Origin: Ascidia mentula | Lineage: Eukaryota; Chordata; Ascidiacea; Phlebobranchia; Ascidiidae | Length of the DNA: 64,000 bases | Assembly (NCBI GenBank): GCA_947561715.1 | Contig: OX387203.1 | Span: forward strand, 12,462,001-12,526,000 | Direction of reading: 5' to 3' | Shown: piece after piece, positions 56,685 through 64,000 of the stretch | Position numbering within the stretch: position 1 is the first letter of the stretch | How the letters are laid out: every line of letters starts with the position of its first letter | Program-made: the position numbers and the translations under genes | Notes under the pieces: generated by a model | Seen by the model: only the letters and a program-made list of their open reading frames with translations | What the model was told of the DNA's origin: nothing | Databases searched by the model: none

Positions 56685-59600
56685 CTAACTATATTCCACC
56701 ATGAACGACAGACAATAAATATATTCGAGTAACTTGCTTGTTGTTATTGTCCAAACGACCAAACTTGATATAAAACTGAGCCCAAACCCAATCCAAGCAG
56801 ATGCAAAACTTGACCCGTACGACGCGTTTGATGGGGATCGTGACGTATAAACCGAACACGCAATTAATGAAAATAAACCTGCAAATACATGGGGTTTTAA
56901 GAGTTACAAGAAAATATGATGCATTTCAATGTAATTTATAAAAAAGGAAAACTATTTAACTTGTGATTAATCGCAGTAGCTTACTTGCAAGTGTTGAGAG
57001 GTAGAACCCTAATGTTGTTAACCACAGACGATTCGGTTTGCAATAAAATATGAAGGAGCACATTGTGAAACAAGACCCTGCGTGCGTCAGCACGGCCAAA
57101 ATAAGAAATATTGCCGTACACCTTTCATACGACGTCCAATCTGCAAACAAATCAAAAAAGCAACCTCCTAGTCAATGTTCTGTGTGGTTATGTAGGGCAT
57201 ACGGTGCGTTTTACATTGCGCCTTACACGCTGTACGCTTGCGTTTAACTAACAGTGTGTTACTGCGCATGTGTTTCGTGTCAGTGCTGTTTTTTAGCACG
57301 TGATGTACTGCATATTTGCCTAAGTTACAATGTTTTTAAAGCGTCATGGTCAATAAATTAAACAACTAATGTCATAACATTTATGTTAACCAATGGTCTA
57401 CGCAAAGTAAAGTGCTGTCTGTGTCCAGTAAGATTAAATTGCAGTAAGAACACCAGAACCTACCAGTGTTTAACTGTATGCAACGGGTTGTATTGCACAC
57501 ATAAAATAAACCAATCAATTCATTTTTTCCGCTCATCCAATTATTTGTTGCCAGTGAGCAACTCATGAAGATGAAACAGGAGGCAAAGAGAACCGACATC
57601 CAATAGTTCTTCATATAGGCTGAAAAATAATTTTTATATTTTGAAAACAGAACGTAAATATACTAAAATTAGTTTGCTTTAGTAAGTTAGAGTAATGTTT
57701 GTACGCATGCAAGGGTTGTCAATTTTCCTTGTTAAATTTTATGCCACAAAATAACTTTCACCTTTGCCTTTCTTTAAAGTGAAGAGAGCGATGACCAATA
57801 TCGTGTCAATGATGTTGATGATCCACGAAATAATAAAACTGTATGCAAACCTCTCCCCAAAGCCAAATGAAGAGGAATTTAAAGTCATTGCAGTGAATAT
57901 AATGCAGGCAGTGAGCTTGAAACCGGCTTAAAACAATTTAAACACAAAATTTTAGCTTAACGTCACTGTTTTCAACGTCAGGTATAATTTATTTTAGACT
58001 AATCATCTGGCGTATTTTAATTTGCAATATGCCCAGCATCAACAGTAGAGCAATAGTCAAATGTGTAAATTAAGAGGTATGTTTACCTGTGACAAGCAGA
58101 AACTTTTTCAGCATTTTTATTGTACTTTCGTTTACAACAAAAACCACGTAACCAATAATCCGAAGAAATAAAGACAGAATCAATAAGGTCGCAGTCGCGT
58201 GTTCTTTGCCTGCGCAAAAATGATGGTCAGTCTCAAAAACTAAAAGCGTTATTGAAACCATGAGTGACGTAATGCGGTTCATTCAAAACTGAGCATAGAT
58301 TTGTGAAATATTGACTGCTCACCTGAAGGGTCAGAAAACAAACCAACGTATTGATTAGTTTGAAACACCCAACCAGGAAGAACCATTAAAATAAGAAGAA
58401 TGACGTCATCGCACAACAAAGCTCGCAACAATCTCATACTTTCACTACCTGTAAAACATGTGATTTTAAAATAGTTGTAATTCAAAAAAATTTAAAAAAT
58501 ATAATTTACAAATTTTAGTTGAAAATAATTTTAATTCAAAAATAGAAGCAATCACAACAGGAAACCACACCTGTTTGTAGAAAGTGAAGAAAGATGGTCA
58601 CAATCGCGTAGAAACCAAACGCACTCCAGAAGAGAACAAACCCGATGCCGAAAATGAAATCCTTTTCAGCCCCAGGGAGTTCCAATGCCAAAGTTGTGTA
58701 AATAACACAAGCAAACAAACACAAAATACCTAAATGTAATATTTCACATAACTTTAAACAACTGCGAAAGTTCTGTTCCTGGTTACATGTTGGTATGGAA
58801 GTGTACATGAGAAGACGAATAATAATCTTCTGTTGAGACCACATCAGCCAAGTGAAACCTTGTATTAAAATCCCCATCAAGGCAAAGGCCAATGTGAGTC
58901 GCTCCTTTACTGCAAAATGTTGTAAAAATAATAATTTAACGTTCTAATGAGATTCGAGTCCGTTTATTTTGCAATCTTACATTAAAAACATAAATTTCAA
59001 GACAAAGACGATAATAAGTTTTTATCAAAACAACTCTAATATTGAACAAACCACCAATTGTGGTGATTATGTGTTATTAGAACTGATTTGCTCCCACCTG
59101 ATAATTCTGTTGAACAATTTAATTCTTTGGTGCAGTTGAGAAAAAGACCAACAGTAGAGTTTTGTGTGACAATCCATGATGGAGACGAGACCGAAGTGAT
59201 GTTAAGAACAAGGGAGATTGTGTGAAGAAAGAAGAGTGAACATTTGATAATTGCCCCATCCTTCAAGGCGTGAAACTCATATGCTTAAAATATGGGTAAT
59301 ATAGTAAATCTACAGTGTAAAAAGTCAGTGTAGTTTTTGTCTTGTATTCGCAAATGCTGTGTTTACGTTCTCCAAACAAATATCCAAATGTTTCGAATGC
59401 GTCTGTGCCATAATAGTAGTAGCCTTTTACTAATATCAATATATCATGGCAAAATAGTCATATAGATTGACTTTAGTTCAAAATGTGTACAGTAACTGTA
59501 TAGCAGCAGACAAGGTGATTTACCTCTTTTCGCGACTTTCTCCAAAACTACACCAAAAAGACCAACACCGAAAGCCGACCAAGCCAAAATGCAGCTGAAT

Positions 59601-60861
59601 CCAAATTTGAAGTTCGTGTTTATGAGAAGAGTGCGAGCGTGTGATGTGTAGATAGAACAAGAAACGAGAATAAAAAAACCTAAGGACAAAGTTTATTGGC
59701 ATTTTGATTTAAAAATCTTACATTTATTCAACTTACAAGCAATAGATGGCAGGTGGTCCAGGCAATAGGGAAACATGTTGGTTTTCTTGTATTTTGCAGC
59801 TCGGTATATGAGCGCAGACAAATACACCAGAAGCAGGAAAAACGCAGCGCCCAGAGACAAATAAAGAAAAGTCGCTGTTAGTTCCATTACCACTGAATAA
59901 TCAAACAACAGTTATTGCCTTAAATAGGTTTGTATTAAAGTGCATATGATATGGCACAATATTAAAGGTACAACTACATGAAAGATATTTTTGATGTTTT
60001 TGGGTTCTCAATTAACTTTATGAAGGAAATAATTTCGAAAAAGTGTAGCGTCGACAGAATTCGTAAAATGTTTTCGCTCTAGCGAAGTAACGTAGGACAA
60101 GGGGTTTCCTTGAGAGAAAAGGCTTTGTTTACATGTGACATGCGCCATATTTCAAAATTACCGAGGAAAATCTGTACAGGTAAATTTGGGGAAACCGCAG
60201 TACAATAAATAGCATTTTAAACCGAAGCAATTTTACCTGTTTGAATTTCCTTGAAAAGAAAACAAACATTCTTTCCAGTAAAACGCCTTTCAATCGCGCG
60301 TGCGAAAAGTTTTTGTGCCCCATTGTATAGGTTACCACCCGTTACAATACCTTCAAAAACGCTATTGTGTATTCCTAACGGCGTTGAAAGCAATTTTCGT
60401 CCTTGAAAGTTATATTTCGTGCTTATGTATTACGTTTTTTATTTAGGAATTTGTTTGTTCAAAAATATCGATTTAATAGTAAAAAAGGTTTTGAAACAGA
60501 AGGCGAGTGGCGGTGGGTAAAACCAAAGTGAACTCAATGGTCTTTGTACAAGAAAGAAAGCTTTGTTATACTGATATGTTTGTAGCTAATTAATTTAACC
60601 GAATTTTGTTTCGTTTGGATCAAAATCCAAGACGTAAACTTATCCTGATTTTGATTTTAAATTCACGAATACGTGCTACTTATTACACAAACCTTTCGTA
60701 TCCGAACTCGAACTGTTGGTGACGTCATACTCGGGAAGTAAACCTTCCGTCCTCCCCCCAACCTCAATCCAATGTGGTGTTGCTATAGCAACGAAGCAAA
60801 GAATGAAAGAACATGATTGTAAAACCAACTTTAATCCCCATCTGTTCCATTCACTTCCCAT
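56685..60861 (-). CDS. Four claudin-like units in tandem, one predicted 16-helix protein
   Basis: Twelve exons on -. Unit 1: 60,861-60,693, 59,892-59,737, 59,679-59,524. Unit 2: 59,283-59,098, 58,909-58,787, 58,729-58,571. Unit 3: 58,448-58,323, 58,209-58,087, 57,926-57,762. Unit 4: 57,619-57,464, 57,140-56,985, 56,878-56,685. All introns are phase 1, including those between units, giving 622 residues. Each unit has four hydrophobic helices, a W...GL first loop (SWIVTQNSTVGLFLNC in unit 2) and a helix-3 motif (CSIYTS, CVIYTT, CIIFTA, CSVYTS). Loop cysteines are present in units 2 and 4 only. Unit 2 has no ATG before its first helix. Claudin/PMP22-type proteins act at cell junctions. The alternative is an operon of separate proteins resolved by spliced-leader trans-splicing; units 1-3 each have a stop if their last donor is unused. 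Confidence 0.7.
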
Positions 60862-60864
60862 CAC

Positions 60865-63430
60865 TCCTTTATCAGCAGTTTGTTGTCAAAAGTGAAACTT
60901 CTTTCCGTATTCAGGCAACCACACCATTTTACAGTTACGTCGTAAAAAACCTACTGCAATAGATTAATTCGGAAATGACTTCAACTATTTGCACCGCCTT
61001 TTTTTACATGTATATATATATATATATATCATATGTATATGCAGAAGTAATACCATGCTTTCGCATAGCAAGGCAGGATCGCCCCACTGCTATATGTATA
61101 TACAGAACTACCTAGACTACTAGCCACGTAAACAAATGGTTTGAGGCTTACTGTTGCTCTTCATAAAGCTCAGTGGAGAAATGACGGTTGACTGCACACG
61201 AGACACGAAGGAACCGCCTGTCCGCATTTCATAGTTGTGTGTTTATGTTTTCGTTTTCAGAAGAAATATCTAGTACGTTATTCTTTAGACCAAACTAATT
61301 TACTTTCTGTGTAATGTGTAATGTTGAGCAATATGCAATTTTCTACCGGACTTGTTGTTGTTAATTTAAGCACTGTGTTATTTATTAGGGTATTGAGAAG
61401 CTCAATAAATAAACCAAATTACAAGTACTGACATAATTTACAACTTTCCTTTAAACTTCAAAGTGAAGAATTAGACACAAACACCGCGTTTAGTTTTTGA
61501 AGAAGTTCGGTTAAATCTCCACTGTACACTTGATCAATCATGCGTAAAGAGAAAAGTTTACTATTATCGCAGTTGGGCTGTTTTCAACAATTGTAACGTG
61601 AGGCCGCTTATAACAATAGATAAAGAAACAACCATTTTTCTTACGTTAATGAATTCCTTGGTTTTCGGTGCAATTGAATTTAGATTACAGTTCATTTAAT
61701 ACGAAAAATTTTTATGTTCTTGTGTTGTGGCTAAGCACGACCAGAATAAGGTGCGTAATCATACTCTATGGAATATCTGTGGTCTGGTGGATTACTTTGC
61801 AAGATTTCTATTGCGCTTCAGGGTCATATGCATTTCCACAAGTAGCTGCGATCTTATTCATATTTTATCAAATTCGATTTTAAATTTCACAATTGTTAAA
61901 AACAGTTTTGTCGCATTTCAGTGTTAATATCGGCACGCTTATATGAATTATTGGATTTCTATGACAACCGGGACTTCCCCACTAGGGGAAAATTTTGTGA
62001 AAACGTCATTACATGTTTTATTCGTGATTGCTTGATTTTTTCTGAAATATACAAATAACTCGAAACAGTGGCCATCTGTCTGCAGCTTATACACAAATAC
62101 AAATAACTGTTTGTTTATTTACGATGATCCTGGTTTCTGTTAAATAGGATTCTGTATCGTCTGTTGCAGGCCACTGATGTCGATTGTTTTGAAACTTCGA
62201 GCCCCTGGAACACGATGAAGAAAACAAACACTGAGACAGGATTTGCTACACCAACAGTATATGGAGGTTCAAAATGTGTTCATTATATGTTCTTTTTACT
62301 TTTATTTAGCTTTTTAAACTCTTTCTTAATTAAAGGGGGCGCCTTCTTGGGATATAATCAAGTTTGAGACTTTAGGGTTGTGTTTAGTGGAAAAAGGGAC
62401 GTAACAATACAGAAATGATACGGATTCGACCGAATACCTTCAGCCTATTGATCGAAATAGATGGTAAAAAACAACACGTTCCGTTTGTTTTTTCGCTATA
62501 GTGACCTAAATAAGTAACACTGTAATGTACAATGTAATTTTCGTGCATAATCTCTATCGACAAAATGCAATTCCAGAGTTAAATTTTTCGGTTCGGCACA
62601 ACCTTAGTAAGTAGGAGGTTGCTGTCCAAACCCTCTCCTGATTCAATTCCCGCGCGCGCGCCGAGATAATGTAGCAAAAATTCTCACAGCAGTCGTGAAA
62701 GAATTTTGCATCGATAGCAAATTGCGAAACAAATGCGAAACACAGTGGGCAACCGTCGCGCTTCACTGACACCGCGTCAAAAGAAAAAGGCGCTTACTGC
62801 AGAGGTGGAGCGCTGGAGACGCTCGTTTTAATTGTTGAAAATAATGTGTAAACATTGCCACCGACCACTGATTAATTTGAGCACACAGGAAGAATCTAGT
62901 CAGCGCATGCTTTACAAACATCGGTGCACGTTTACAACGAAACGTGTGAAGATTTTATGTTAGCCTGCTATGTTTGTGTAGTACAAAACCACGGTTATGC
63001 CACGGTGGTAGGCAAATAATGAAGAAAGTTACAATTGAAAGGTCATCTGAAAATGTTGCAGGGGTTTAGTTGACAACTCCACATGTTACATACGTTTTAT
63101 TTCAAGACGAGAACGAAAAGTAAATAAGTTGCCAAAGCCCTGTTTGCAGTACAGTCGACCAGTTATCCTGGGTTGAATTACTTCCTGTCGCAGTGTTGTG
63201 CACGCTTTATTTTTCAATGATTGAGACCGACCAATGTTTGCATAGATTGGAATGCACGTTTATTAAATTACTAAACATTGTACCGGTCCGCATTTGGACT
63301 TTCTGGTTATAATTGTACATTGCTCATTAATACTTTGTCTCAAAGTAAATTGTTGTAAAATTGAAAACCACTCTTTTACCAGGTTAAACATATTTTTCCC
63401 CTTTAAACAGAAAGAACCAATTTAGCTTGC
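60865..63430. other. Region between head-to-head claudin-like genes
   Basis: No gene supported. It holds a (TA)n run at 61,011-61,029, an H1-type repeat fragment at 62,068-62,110 (CGAAACAGTGGCCATCTGTC), a weak box-B-like string near 62,637, and a (CG)n patch about 62,652. Divergent promoters are expected here, but no element was identified. Confidence 0.4.
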
Positions 63431-63459
63431 TGTTTGTTATGCTACTGTTCGGTTGTATA

Positions 63460-64000
63460 ATGTTGGGTAAACAAACAATCGTGTTTGCTTCGTTTCTTAC
63501 CAACATTTTTGCTCTCATAACACCAGCTTGGGTTGTCACAAAAGATCGTTCGACCGGATTTTTTCGAACTTGCGTTAATTCGAATTGTTTCGGAATTGTA
63601 GCAGGTAGGTCACGAGATTATTTGTTCACGTTTTGGTCAAACATTGTGTTTTTATACCAAACATTTTGCTATTTTTTTTTAAGAAATACGTGGTAGAACT
63701 TTTCTAACAAGCAGGTTTTGCTGAACTTTCATTCATGATTTTGACGTCAATGATGCTTTTTTGCCTTTAAATCAGGCTCTGAAAATGTAGTTCAGAGCTA
63801 CGAAATACATCCCTGCGGGTGTGTGAATCAACATTGTACAAATTACGTCCCAGACAATCTTTCTTTAAATTTCCTGTTGTAGCTGCTATTTAACTTCTGT
63901 TAATTTTCAGATTTGATTCCCACATTTGCAAAAGTCGTCGCTTTAGTGCTTTCATTTGCTGCGTTTTGTCAACTTATCGCCCTTTTATTACATTTGGTGT
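63460..64000 (+). CDS. Claudin-like four-helix protein, 5' exons (cut by window end)
   Basis: Exon 1 63,460-63,604 (MLGKQTIVFASFLTNIFAL, then AWVVTKDRSTGFFRTCVNSN) and exon 2 from 63,911 (DLIPTFAKVVALVLSF), joined by a phase-1 intron as in the array at 56.7-60.9 kb. The first loop has the W, G-F/L and Cys-x5-Cys pattern of claudin-like proteins. ATG 63,439 is an alternative start in the same frame; the second ATG was chosen because it places helix 1 at the usual distance. The acceptor at 63,409-63,410 implies a 5' non-coding exon. It faces the array head to head. Confidence 0.65.

Noticed and set aside
61011-61029. (TA)n run as a TATA promoter
   Set aside because: It is a simple repeat with no exon start at a suitable distance.
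62590-62660. tRNA-like sequence on + (box-B-like GATTCAATTCC)
   Set aside because: No cloverleaf could be drawn and the following CG-rich run is simple sequence.

Overview
The window looks like nuclear DNA of an invertebrate chordate, most likely a tunicate of the Ciona type. This is inferred from the AT-rich base composition, short GT-AG introns, lectin / fibrinogen-domain / claudin-like gene content and dense retroelement debris. No rRNA, operon, CRISPR or bacterial signal was seen. All exon models were built by hand from splice signals and reading phase; none was checked against transcripts.

Layout. Positions 1-6,640 hold a tail-to-head tandem of membrane C-type lectin genes (the end of copy 1 and a complete copy 2). 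The same unit recurs inverted at 36,640-45,375, carrying lectin gene 3. The two arms enclose about 27 kb rich in fossil LTR elements (three Ty3/gypsy-type remnants plus one element with its own LTRs, and one BEL/Pao). Within this stretch are a few host genes: an intronless FLVCR-like transporter (12.1-13.5 kb), a GT32-like glycosyltransferase cut by BEL/Pao DNA (17.4-18.3 kb), and a small secreted PAN/Apple-like protein (22.6-24.6 kb). The right arm also took in a PIF/Harbinger transposon (42.2-44.8 kb). A Mutator-like foldback element with a 9-bp target duplication sits in the left arm, and its empty site is preserved in the right arm.

From 46 kb on the DNA is mostly host genes: a divergent fourth lectin gene (+), a complete ficolin-like collagen/fibrinogen-domain gene (-), an unrecognised eight-exon gene (-), and a 12-exon array of four claudin-like four-helix units (-) whose junction phases allow one 622-residue, 16-helix protein. 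A further claudin-like gene begins on + at the right edge.

The lectins and the ficolin-like protein form a probable glycan-recognition (innate immunity) neighbourhood. The most unusual candidate is the fused or operonic claudin-like array. A family of short repeats with a hammerhead-ribozyme-like core is the other item worth following.
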